Of a stretch of DNA of 14,032 bases, positions 1 through 7,800 are shown in pieces (positions within the stretch are counted from its first letter, which is position 1; each line of letters begins with the position of its first letter). The notes below the pieces were generated by a model. That model saw only the letters and a list, made by a program, of their open reading frames with translations. It did no database searches and was not told the DNA's origin. Both the position numbers and the translations under genes were made by a program. Source of the stretch: CAIRNS01 sp049508565 (GTDB taxonomy: Bacteria; Elusimicrobiota; Endomicrobiia; Endomicrobiales; CAIRNS01); the NCBI GenBank assembly GCA_049508565.1, contig JBELAT010000043.1, positions 1 to 14,032 on the forward strand, given 5' to 3'.

Positions 1-224
1 CGGGTTGCGGCTGCCGGGTCGGACCCCTTAGCCACGGCGAGATCGCACAGAGTCGCTATGGTTTTGTGGGGACGCGGCGCAAGAACGGTAGAAGCATGAA
101 GAACGCTTGAACGACCGAACAGAGGCGGCAGCGCGAGAGTTCCCAGCGCGGCAGCGGTCATTTTTAAAAAGGATGCCCGTGAAAACCGGGTTGCAAAAAG
201 GGTACTAATCTTCTTCATATCCAT
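1..224 (-). CDS. DUF362-like protein, N-terminal part with Tat-like signal (truncated by window edge)
   Basis: An open frame runs from the ATG at 224 to the left edge (74 codons plus two bases, no stop). The ATG lies inside the end of tatC (20-base overlap) and is preceded by AAGGAGG with a 5-base spacer, so this start is well supported; a second in-frame ATG two codons later is possible. The N-terminus has SRASFLK at residues 15-21, then a hydrophobic, Ala/Leu-rich stretch (about 23-36). This matches the Tat consensus S-R-R-x-F-L-K except that the second arginine is alanine. After the signal, LAVAKGSDPAAATR resembles the start of DUF362 proteins, a family often carrying Fe-S clusters and Tat signals. 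The family call rests on this short motif only. Position directly behind tatA-tatC supports an exported protein. It could also be another Tat-exported protein; the rest lies outside the window. Confidence 0.6.
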   Translation of the reverse strand, partial: MDMKKISTLFATRFSRASFLKMTAAALGTLALPPLFGRSSVLHASTVLAPRPHKTIATLCDLAVAKGSDPAAAT

Positions 225-972
225 TGTTGCCTCCTTCGGCATCAGATGCCTGGCGTGGACTCATCCAGGCCACCACCAGAATGCTTACTTCGTACAGCGC
301 CAACATCGGAATAAGACATACCAGCATGTTAAACACATCTGTCGTCGGTGTTATAACCGCCGCAGCCACCGAAAGGCCGAATATCGCTTCCCGGCGCCGC
401 GCGCGCATCATCCCGGCTGTCAAGATGCCCGTTTTGGCAAGTACCGCTGCTATTGCGGGCATTTCAAAAACAACACCACCCATCAACAATATTGCCAGGG
501 TAAACGAAATATAATTATTGAGCGTGATCATGGGCGACGCTACCGACCGTCCCAGGTTCATGAGAAACCCGTATCCCGCGGGGATCATGACATAATAGGC
601 GAACGCAAGACCCGCGGCAAACAGTAAGAATAGCGACATGATCCACCACGGTATCATTTTTTTAAGTTTGACACTGATGGCTGGTTCAAGGAACTTCCAG
701 ACCTGCCAGGCGATAAGCGGGCTGGCCAGCGTCACCCCAACAGACAAGGCGATTTTGACGTAGATCGATACGATCTCGGTGGGTTTAATAAGGATCAACG
801 GATCCGTGACGCGGCCGGCATGTTTCAAGAGCTCGATGATCGGCTGCGCACCGTACAACCCTGCACCGGCAGCAATACCAACAGCGCCCAGGCACCAGAA
901 GAGCCGGCGGCGCAGTTCGTCGAGATGCCCCGTCAACGGCAATAACGGGCTTATACTATTTTTTTTCTCCAT
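205..972 (-). CDS. tatC: Sec-independent (twin-arginine) translocase subunit TatC
   Basis: This encodes TatC, the multi-spanning inner-membrane protein that recognises twin-arginine signal peptides and, with TatA, exports folded proteins. The start at 972 gives 255 residues, normal for the family; the frame is open further upstream, but those residues are not TatC-like and lie inside tatA. The family motif HLDELRRRL is at residues 16-24. WQVWKF (89-94) ends in a Phe that matches the signal-recognition Phe94 of E. coli, VVFEMP contains a Glu at 170 matching E. coli Glu170, and TPTTDVF is at 208-214. Six hydrophobic segments are apparent. E. coli Glu103 has no clear counterpart here (KLKK in that stretch). 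The gene overlaps tatA by 17 bases and the downstream DUF362-like gene by 20, so the three are probably translationally coupled. Confidence 0.95.
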   Translation of the reverse strand: MEKKNSISPLLPLTGHLDELRRRLFWCLGAVGIAAGAGLYGAQPIIELLKHAGRVTDPLILIKPTEIVSIYVKIALSVGVTLASPLIAWQVWKFLEPAISVKLKKMIPWWIMSLFLLFAAGLAFAYYVMIPAGYGFLMNLGRSVASPMITLNNYISFTLAILLMGGVVFEMPAIAAVLAKTGILTAGMMRARRREAIFGLSVAAAVITPTTDVFNMLVCLIPMLALYEVSILVVAWMSPRQASDAEGGNNGYEED

Positions 973-1132
973 CGTCTTTTTTCTCAGAGGAATCGTCGCC
1001 CTGCATTGCTTTTTTGAATTCACGGATGGACGTACCCAGCGCCTTACCGACTTCCGGTAAGCGTTTGGAACCGAACAACAAAAGCGCAATCAACATCAAA
1101 AGAAGAATTTCCTGAAACCCTAATCCAAGCAT
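956..1132 (-). CDS. tatA: Sec-independent translocase subunit TatA (TatA/E family)
   Basis: TatA is the small single-span subunit that oligomerises to form the twin-arginine export pore. The ATG at 1132 is chosen because AAGGAGG stands 4 bases upstream (1137-1143) and the N-terminus MLGLGFQEIL then fits the family. An earlier in-frame ATG at 1162 would add ten unconserved residues. The 58-residue product has a short membrane helix (about 6-22), the hinge motif LFGSKRLPEVGKALG, an amphipathic helix ending in FKKAMQG, and a charged Asp/Glu/Lys-rich tail. Gln7 and Glu8 are the polar residues expected near the start of the helix. It overlaps tatC by 17 bases and is the first gene of the tat cluster. 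No separate tatB is visible, so TatA may serve both roles, as in minimal TatAC systems (inference). Confidence 0.93.
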   Translation of the reverse strand: MLGLGFQEILLLMLIALLLFGSKRLPEVGKALGTSIREFKKAMQGDDSSEKKDDGEKK

Positions 1133-1219
1133 ACTGCCTCCTTGTACGGAAAAGTTACTCAATTCCGTCAGTTTTTTTTCCTATATAACTGATCATTACT
1201 ACCTGATCTATCGTAGCTG

Positions 1220-1238
1220 GGGTCATCTGTGTTGACCC
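1220..1238. repeat. Short inverted repeat GGGTCA-7-TGACCC at the end of the DUF190 gene
   Basis: GGGTCA (1220-1225) and TGACCC (1233-1238) form perfect 6-base arms around a 7-base loop, touching the DUF190 stop codon. In minus-strand RNA the hairpin is not followed by a U-run, so it is not a convincing intrinsic terminator. It lies about 90 bases upstream of tatA and could be an operator or an mRNA-end hairpin. It may also be chance. Confidence 0.3.
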
Positions 1239-1576
1239 TACAGCTTCCCGGCCCGGTACATCACAATAGTGGCCTTCTCAAGCGTAATCAAGCCCTCCGG
1301 CACCATGTCGTCAAGAAACGGGAGGAACGCGTTGATCTTTTCCTCACTGTCCACAATCTCGATGATTACCGGCAGATCCTCCGATAACCGCAGAAGCTTC
1401 GCCGTGTGCATATGGCTTTTACATCCAAACCCCATGAATCCTTTAATGGCTGTCGCTCCTGCCATGTTGTTTTTACGGGCCAGCACAACAATTTCTTCGT
1501 ACAACGCTTTTCCATTCCACCGGTCTTGTTCACCGATAAAAATACGGAGTAGCTTGCCCTCTTCTGGAATTTTCAT
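1238..1576 (-). CDS. DUF190 family PII-like protein
   Basis: This is a small cytoplasmic protein of the DUF190 family, whose structures have a PII-like ferredoxin fold. Its biochemical role is not established, but family members are commonly found beside crcB/fluC fluoride channels, exactly as here. The ATG at 1576 gives 112 residues, the usual length, and is preceded by AAGGAG. An open frame continues upstream to 1672 but overlaps crcB and has no DUF190-like sequence. The start (KLLRIFIGEQDRWNGKALYE) is typical, followed by GATAIKGFMGFG, then LPVIIEIVDSEEKI and the closing strand LEKATIVMYRAG. It starts 17 bases after the crcB stop, so it is very likely co-transcribed with it. Confidence 0.88.
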   Translation of the reverse strand: MKIPEEGKLLRIFIGEQDRWNGKALYEEIVVLARKNNMAGATAIKGFMGFGCKSHMHTAKLLRLSEDLPVIIEIVDSEEKINAFLPFLDDMVPEGLITLEKATIVMYRAGKL

Positions 1577-1593
1577 AGGGAACTCCTTTTTAC

Positions 1594-1965
1594 TTAGATA
1601 AGTTTCCCGAGCACCATTCCCAGCCGGAACAACACAAGGCCGGCAACGACGCTGACCAGCACGTTGGTACACGCACGCAGAAATTGTCCATCAACCATGA
1701 GCGCATTAGTTTCAAAAATAAGGGTTGAGAATGTCGTAAAAGCGCCGCAAAATCCTATCATGAGGAACACACGCAGATCGGCAGACAGGGCGAACTTTGA
1801 TTCAGCGATTGCCGCCAGAAAACCGATCAACATACAACCCGAAAGATTCACCGCAAGAGTTCCATACGGAAAACTCGTCCCCCAAACCCGGTACACCCCC
1901 CCCGCCAGCGCATATCGTGCCAGAGTGCCGAGTGATCCTCCGATAATAAGTTGCAGATATTTCAT
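1594..1965 (-). CDS. crcB: Fluoride channel/exporter CrcB (Fluc)
   Basis: CrcB/Fluc is a small membrane protein that forms an antiparallel dimeric fluoride channel and lowers cytoplasmic fluoride. The 123-residue length is normal. GGSLGTLARY at residues 9-18 is the family N-terminal motif. VNLSGC (39-44) carries the conserved Asn40, and GFCGAFTTFSTL (71-82) is the signature of the central break helix and sodium site. Four hydrophobic segments are visible. The ATG at 1965 overlaps the TGA of the upstream methyltransferase as ATGA and has no clear Shine-Dalgarno of its own, which points to translational coupling. A DUF190 gene follows. I see only one crcB, consistent with a homodimer, though a second copy could lie outside the window. 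Confidence 0.95.
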   Translation of the reverse strand: MKYLQLIIGGSLGTLARYALAGGVYRVWGTSFPYGTLAVNLSGCMLIGFLAAIAESKFALSADLRVFLMIGFCGAFTTFSTLIFETNALMVDGQFLRACTNVLVSVVAGLVLFRLGMVLGKLI

Positions 1966-2651
1966 AACAGTTTGCCGGCACACCCGCCGCAGTGACAGCA
2001 TTTGTCGCAGGCAACATGACGGATAGCGGGACTCTTACCGGACGGCAGTTCGCCATCCCGGGGTTTGAAGGCCTCAATAAAATGAAATGTTTTTCCCGCG
2101 AGCAGTTTCGATTTAACAAATCCTGCTTTTACAAGCATCGTGCGCATAACTTCACCCGTCGGCATGATATCTCCGGCTACCGGGCCGCCGATCTTCTTGT
2201 GGTGGGCATGTATGTGCCGGATGCTGCCGGTATGGGCGATAATGAGCTTACCGCCGTCTTTAAGCACTCTCCATGATTCCTTGAGCGCTTGAAGTTTATG
2301 TGAAAAATGAGGGAACACATTGAGCGATACCACAACATCGAATGTTGCCGTGGGAAACGGCATGTCATCAGCACTGGCACGGACGTAACTAAATCGAGAA
2401 CCATATTTTTCGCGTGCCTTTTCCAGCATCCGCGGCGAGAAATCGAGTCCGGTAATCGATGCCCGCTTTCCCGTCATTTCACGAAGATAGGGGAGCAACG
2501 TTCCCGTTCCGGTGCCAACATCCAGAACTGACTGATTCTTCTTGATTTTAAAAAACGGCACTATAACTTCCATACTACGATCATGTGCATGCGTATCAGC
2601 ACAATCGTCCCATTGCTCTGCACACTGATCAAAAAATTGCCGGCGATTCAT
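1962..2651 (-). CDS. Class I SAM-dependent methyltransferase with cysteine-rich C-terminal tail
   Basis: This encodes a 229-residue methyltransferase of the UbiE/Methyltransf_11 type. VLDVGTGTG at 42-50 is the SAM-binding loop (motif I). ITGLDFS at 66-72 has the acidic residue of motif II, FDVVVSLNVFPHF lies at 104-116, and WRVLKDGGKL at 127-136 is the typical post-motif helix and turn. A His-rich stretch RHIHAHH occurs at 145-151, before KIGGPVAG. The tail is unusual: CDKCCHCGGC at 215-224 has five cysteines and a histidine, looks like a metal-binding patch, and is not part of the common fold. The substrate cannot be read from the sequence. The stop overlaps the crcB start (ATGA), so it is the promoter-proximal gene of a likely methyltransferase-crcB-DUF190 operon. 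No strong Shine-Dalgarno is seen before the ATG. Confidence 0.85.
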   Translation of the reverse strand: MNRRQFFDQCAEQWDDCADTHAHDRSMEVIVPFFKIKKNQSVLDVGTGTGTLLPYLREMTGKRASITGLDFSPRMLEKAREKYGSRFSYVRASADDMPFPTATFDVVVSLNVFPHFSHKLQALKESWRVLKDGGKLIIAHTGSIRHIHAHHKKIGGPVAGDIMPTGEVMRTMLVKAGFVKSKLLAGKTFHFIEAFKPRDGELPSGKSPAIRHVACDKCCHCGGCAGKLL

Positions 2652-2844
2652 GTGTTTATTGATACTTTATCCCGCCAGCACGTAAGTCACGACCAATCAT
2701 CTCCGCTATGACCACCATACCCGTTACTTCAGCGGTTTGATGTAACCCGGATACCCGGTAGTTTCATTGATGGCACGCGTACGTCAAACACTATGCACTG
2801 GCATTTTAATTGTGTCTCACAAATGATATATTATTTTACCGATT
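2652..2844. other. Divergent intergenic region between methyltransferase and MATE genes
   Basis: These 193 bases must hold the start signals for both divergent transcripts. Toward the MATE gene, TATATT at 2827-2832 is a plausible -10 box. On the minus strand a TTGACG hexamer occurs (rc of 2780-2785) with no good -10 behind it. I searched by eye for the fluoride-riboswitch core (GGAGATGGCATTCC-like segment plus CTGATG...CTAC) ahead of the crcB operon and do not see it. A short minus-strand open stretch ends 4 bases before the methyltransferase start (see findings). Confidence 0.4.
2827..2832 (+). promoter_or_regulatory. Candidate -10 box for the MATE gene
   Basis: TATATT lies 12 bases upstream of the MATE ATG. 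A match of 5/6 to TATAAT makes it a reasonable -10 element. The hexamer at the matching -35 position (TTTTAA, 2804-2809) is poor. If used, transcription would begin around 2839-2841, leaving a leader of only a few bases, which fits the absence of a Shine-Dalgarno before this start. Confidence 0.3.
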
Positions 2845-4287
2845 ATGTACAGACGCCTATCTGACGCATTACACCGCCGCTGGACCGCCGATGGCGGGTA
2901 CCGTGAATTCATCACCATAGCCACCCCGCTCATACTGAGCACGGGGTCGTGGTCGTTACAACATTTTGTCGACCGCATGTTTCTCACCTGGTACTCACCC
3001 GCTGCCATCGCGGCTGCCATGCCGGCCGGCATGCTCAACTTCATGATCCTGACACTGTTCCTTGGCACTGTCACGTACGTTGACACCTTTGTCGCGCAAT
3101 ACTACGGCGCCGACCAACACACACACATCGGTCCCGTCCTCTGGCAGGGACTCTATCTGTCAATACTTGGCGGGATACTCATCGCAGCTACGGCACCCCT
3201 TGCCGGCACTATATTTTCCCTGGTACATCACCCCGCTGACGTTATGGCAAATGAAATCATTTTCTTTAAGACGCTCTGTTATGGCTCGTTCTTTCCTCTG
3301 GCGGCAGCCGTACTGGCAGGATTCTACGCGGGACGGGGACGAACATGGACAGTTATGTGGGTAAACATTGTTTCGATGGGCGTCAACATTGTTCTCGATT
3401 ATCTTTTAATATTCGGTCATGGAGGATTTCCCCGCCTGGGAATTCAGGGTGCGGCCATCGCAACCGTCATGGCCGGAGCTACTGCGTTTTTTCTCTACCT
3501 GGCGTGTATGTGCTTTGAAAAAGACCGCTCCCGCTATGCGTTTGGTTCCTGGAGGATCAGCCACAACCTGCTCTGGCGTCTGCTCAAGTTTGGTTTCCCT
3601 AACGGAGTTCAATTTTTTGTCGATATTGCGGGATTTACCGCGTTTATCATGATCATGGGCGCACTGGGCACAACGGCACTGGCCGCCAGCAGTATCGCCT
3701 TTAATATCAATACCCTGGTTTTTATGCCGATGATCGGCTCAGGAATCGCAGCCTCTATTTTGGTCGGGCAATATCTCGGGAGGAACCGTCCTGACATCGC
3801 AGAGAAAGCGGGGTATACAGCGTTCCACATCGCGTTTGCCTATATGTTTATTATAAGCGCACTGTTTGTCTGTCTGCCCTCGGTATTTATCGCGCCTTTT
3901 GCCGCAAAATCATCGTTTGCCACGTTCACCGATATGAAACATATGATCACCGTGCTTCTGCGGTTTGTGGCGGTCTATTCATTATTTGATGCGATGAACA
4001 TGATCTTTTCAGCGTCTATCAAGGGTGCGGGAGATACTCGTTTTGTTATGAAAACAATCGGTGTGTGTTCGGTGGGGATACTCATCGTGCCGGTGTACGT
4101 GGGTGTGAGCGTATTTCACGCCGGATTATATACCGCATGGGCGTTCGGCACGGCCTATACGGTCGTCATCGGCATTGTTTTTCTTCTTCGGTTCCGGGCC
4201 GGACAATGGAAAAAGATGCTGGTTATCGAACATCCGCCAGCCGTCCTTACACCTCTTCCCGAAGCATGTTCAAAAAATATCTGTTGA
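2845..4287 (+). CDS. MATE family multidrug/Na+ (or H+) efflux transporter
   Basis: This 480-residue inner-membrane protein has about twelve hydrophobic segments in two pseudo-symmetric halves, the MATE architecture and length. Family features include ITIATPLILSTGS near the start, the VDRMFLTWYSP motif in the first half, FVAQYYGAD, and the second-half counterparts FMPMIGSGIAASILVGQYLG and SIKGAGDTRF. MATE proteins export cationic drugs, dyes or metabolites by ion antiport; the substrate here cannot be told. The ATG at 2845 has no clear Shine-Dalgarno, but the protein aligns well from residue 10 or so onward, so it is the best start. The gene is divergent from the methyltransferase operon and converges with smpB, with 15 bases between the stops. 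I see no terminator between them. Confidence 0.92.
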   Translation: MYRRLSDALHRRWTADGGYREFITIATPLILSTGSWSLQHFVDRMFLTWYSPAAIAAAMPAGMLNFMILTLFLGTVTYVDTFVAQYYGADQHTHIGPVLWQGLYLSILGGILIAATAPLAGTIFSLVHHPADVMANEIIFFKTLCYGSFFPLAAAVLAGFYAGRGRTWTVMWVNIVSMGVNIVLDYLLIFGHGGFPRLGIQGAAIATVMAGATAFFLYLACMCFEKDRSRYAFGSWRISHNLLWRLLKFGFPNGVQFFVDIAGFTAFIMIMGALGTTALAASSIAFNINTLVFMPMIGSGIAASILVGQYLGRNRPDIAEKAGYTAFHIAFAYMFIISALFVCLPSVFIAPFAAKSSFATFTDMKHMITVLLRFVAVYSLFDAMNMIFSASIKGAGDTRFVMKTIGVCSVGILIVPVYVGVSVFHAGLYTAWAFGTAYTVVIGIVFLLRFRAGQWKKMLVIEHPPAVLTPLPEACSKNIC

Positions 4288-4302
4288 TACCGGTCGACGA
4301 CT

Positions 4303-4764
4303 CTATCTCCGCGCACCCATTTCCCGCCGGGTTTCCTTCTCGATATCACGTTTCTTGAGACTCTCTCGTTTATCAACAGTTTTCTTTCCTTTGGCAAGCC
4401 CGATGGAAACTTTCGCGATCCCCCGGGGAGAAAAATATATTTCAAGAGGCACGACAGTCAGCCCTTTTTCCCTGACCCGCGTGGAAAGTCGAATGATCTG
4501 CTGTTTGTGCATCAGTAACTTGCGCCGCTGACGGGGATCATAATCTTGAATATGTGTCGAAGCGTGCGCATACGGCGCGATGTGAACCCCTTCAAGAAAC
4601 GCCTCGTCCTTCCAGAATCGAACCATTCCGTCCGTCAGGTTCGCATCCCCGGCACGCAGAGACTTGACTTCATAGCCCGCCAGCATCATCCCCGCTTCAA
4701 AGGTCTCGAGAATGGCATAATCATGAAATGCTTTGCGATTGGTAGTAACGGTCTTTTTTTCCAT
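4303..4764 (-). CDS. smpB: SsrA-binding protein SmpB
   Basis: SmpB binds tmRNA (ssrA) and delivers it to stalled ribosomes for trans-translation. The ATG at 4764 gives 153 residues, standard for the family; an in-frame TTG at 4779 is an alternative that adds five residues. NRKAFHDY near the N-terminus, FEAGMMLAGYEVKSLRAG, HIAPYAHA, DPRQRRKLLMHKQQI and the basic tail KKRDIEKETRREMG are all diagnostic. The C-terminal basic tail that enters the mRNA channel is intact. The start has no strong Shine-Dalgarno. The gene follows the giant-protein gene by 90 bases on the same strand and could share its transcript or use its own promoter. I do not see ssrA in this window. Confidence 0.96.
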   Translation of the reverse strand: MEKKTVTTNRKAFHDYAILETFEAGMMLAGYEVKSLRAGDANLTDGMVRFWKDEAFLEGVHIAPYAHASTHIQDYDPRQRRKLLMHKQQIIRLSTRVREKGLTVVPLEIYFSPRGIAKVSIGLAKGKKTVDKRESLKKRDIEKETRREMGARR

Positions 4765-4780
4765 AGAGGTTAATTGCAAT

Positions 4781-4793
4781 ACTCATTGTGAGT
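4781..4793. repeat. 13-base inverted repeat ACTCA-TTG-TGAGT upstream of smpB
   Basis: Perfect 5-base arms surround a 3-base centre, 17 bases upstream of the smpB ATG. It is short enough to be chance, but its place between the giant-protein gene and smpB would suit an operator or a small hairpin. No U-run follows on either strand. Confidence 0.2.
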
Positions 4794-4854
4794 TTCTAGT
4801 GATACTTAAAGCATTTTTTAGCTCGATTTTGCAAATAGGATGATGGAAGCACTA

Positions 4855-7800
4855 TTATGCTGCTGAGAGAATTGTGCGGACAGCATCCATGCGCGGAGAT
4901 GAGATGGTACTCGCGTCGGGTGTTGATAGTATTACTTTTTGCTCAGCAAACAACTCTATGAGCCTTAAGAGCGTCGAATGGGCGGCCGGGTCTTGTTTGT
5001 GTCTCATAATGTACTGGAATAATTCTTGCTGGAACGGTTGGTCGTTCACGCTCTCTTTAAGATCGTTAAAATAATTGAGCACGGCCATGTTTATCGGAGA
5101 TCCGCTCATCTGAGCATCGTTGTCAAGAATGTCTCCTACCAGCAATTCAAAGCGAGGTTCTGCCAAATCACCTTTTTTGCCTTTTTGTGCGAGATAGTTA
5201 CGCGCTTTCATTCGTTTGATGACGGCATGCAAAAAAAAGTTTCTTTGTGCCGCATCTGCCGTCTTCAAGAGATGCAACCGCACCATCTCGCTAAATTCCC
5301 TGTTTTGCGGCAGATCAGTTTGTCCCTGCATTAAACGAATATCATCTTCCAATTCTTCTTCTGTTCGCGGTTCAATGATTCCCATAGGCAACTCACCCGC
5401 AACCATTTCTTCATATCGCTCATCGGGAGTTTGCGGGGATAGATGAAAGAACTCGGCGAGATTAACTCCTGAGATACTCACATCAAAACCACGGTCCATG
5501 TTGAGTTTCTCAAAGATGAGAGCACATGAGAGCGGTAAAGAATCGAGCGCTATGATCCTGTGATGCCGGTCAACACTATCTTCAGGAGGCAGGGTAACTT
5601 TCACATAAGAACCGGGTTTAATATCTTTAATACGGTTCTCAAAATCAGGGCGGGCCAAATCCAATTGAACAAACGGTTGCGCGGTCTGTGAATCGATGAT
5701 AGTACTTCCCACCACTACGGCCTTTTTAAACAGCCGCGCAATGCTTTCAACATCGGCTGACGACAATTGTGTACATATGATACCATCAAGTCCGTAATCA
5801 TCTAAAAGACTTTCGGCGATCGGCCGAGACCCTTTATCATACACCCCGAATATTTTCGTCCTTTTTTTCAAAGCCTTGATTTTATCTGCTCCCGCCAGAC
5901 GCAATTGTTCCTGAGAAAAAAACAAGTACCGGTTGTCAAAGGCAATAGCTTCGTCGAGCAACCCGTCGGACCAGGGAACTTCAAACCCGATTATCGGTGA
6001 TCGCGAAAAATTCTCAGCGTCTTTAACAGCACGAATGGTGTGGGCGCTAAACGACATGGCTTGTTGATCAGTAACTACCGCAACGTCATCGCCCACACTG
6101 AGTTCCTGACCGGTACAATTGACGACAACCACCTGATTGCTGTCAACGATTTGCCCTACGAGGTCTTCCATGATTACGGCCGGGCGCGCTATTGCTCTAA
6201 AACCGGCAGTTCCTTGTATCGTACTGACAACTTCCGAAGCACCATGTGCAAACGACTGGCTGTTGTCGGCTTGTACATACACCGTAAGCACCCCATCTTC
6301 ACGACGTATCCACACGGAATTACTGCGGATGGCGAGGTTTCTCAGATCAGCAGTCTCACGTAATTGCTGGTACTCATCGCTCAGCGGAGCCGGCATACGA
6401 TGAACTCGTACTACAACAGACTCTTTATTAAACGCCAGTATCTCCTCATCAGCATCATTTCTATTTTCTGAAATCCAGAAAGTTACCGGCATTTCACGAG
6501 ACTGGAGGTGTACCATCCGTATCGCCAGAGACGTGATAATTCCCGCAACAGAGTCAATAAGTAATGTCCCCACGCCAAACCCGACGTGACCGGCCGCCAA
6601 TAAAAAGGCGAGCTGGACTATTCCCCATACAATGCCGCTCCAGCTTGCCACAAAAGCACTCCAGTGAAGCCCCTTTTGACGAAGTCCCGGAAACCCTCTT
6701 TCTTTATCGAACTGCCACGGACGGATCATAAACTGTAGTTGTTGGGCAACGAGCATGTGTCTCAACTGTGCCCATGCTTGTGAGTGGCCCGCTAACACAT
6801 CAATTAAATAACTGTTAATGCGCCAGGCTCTCGCGCCGCCGTATGCCCGTGACCTCGAGATTACATCCGGAAAGTTCATATCTTCTCCCGTCCCGGCAAA
6901 TTCCCGAAGAACCGAATGTTCGATCCGTCCAAAGAATTTCCTGACAGATTGTGAAGATATATCGGGAACATTTTCAAACAGCGCTATTAATCGGCGGAGT
7001 TGGGATAACGTGGCGATATCATTTTCTTTGAACTCTTTTTCCGCTGCTTCATTCAATTGAGCCAATACAAGATATTTCCAAAACGACAATTCACCCGGGC
7101 GATAGGTATTAAGCACAATATTTGCATTTGCACGTGCGGGCGAGACGTATTTTCTCAGGCCCGCCAGGACCGAGGGATAGCGATCTATTATCTGAGCAAT
7201 CGTTGCGTCGTGCCTGGAGTCCCTGAGAATCCGTCTGATTAATCGCATATCATCTTCAGAAAATTCATCAAACGGGGTTAGAGGATCGATAAAAATACGC
7301 ATTGAATCCTTGAACACGCGCTGCGATTGTTCCGGTGTTTGCGCGTAGTTATCTACCATCATCGGATGTAAGGCAAAAATACCTTCTATGATGAGAATAC
7401 CGTCATCACCCAGGTGAATCGTTTTATCGTCGACCCTGTGGCTTTTCATTCCATTTCGTATGAAGCGGGGGACAGTTACCGGGATGTGATGCATAAGGTC
7501 CGTGACGTGACGCTTGATTAAATCCTTATGCAGTGCACGTGGATCATCGTAATCTAATTTACCGTTTGCCAGTCGGGGATATCCATCTGCTTCATCATCA
7601 TCACGATTTCTATAGTACTCGTCGAGGCTATACACCTCTGCTTGCCGCCCCAGTTTTTCTATTTCACGTGCGACTTCTTTAGCGCTGGTTGTTTTTCCTC
7701 CCGCAGACCCCCCGCTAAAAATCATCATGTGGGGCCCTTTAGGCAGTGCGTACGCTTTTTTTGCCAGGTCCTTAATCTCCTGCGCCCGCTGCTCTTCGCC

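Noticed and set aside
224..514. Plus-strand open frame of 96 codons opposite tatC
   Set aside because: It lies wholly antisense to tatC, which has clear family motifs; the predicted peptide has Arg/Ala/Ile-rich composition typical of a shadow frame.
1150..1200. TATATA on the minus strand upstream of tatA as a -10 box
   Set aside because: No acceptable -35 hexamer lies 16-18 bases upstream, so I could not support a specific tat promoter.
1802..2119. Minus-strand frame of 105 codons overlapping crcB and the methyltransferase
   Set aside because: It is an out-of-frame reading across two well-supported genes on the same strand, with no start signal and Cys/Gly/Arg-biased composition.
7057..7242. 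Numerous 60-130 codon plus-strand frames opposite the giant gene (this is one example)
   Set aside because: All are antisense to a continuous 2144-codon frame with recognisable domains, and none has a Shine-Dalgarno or a family motif.
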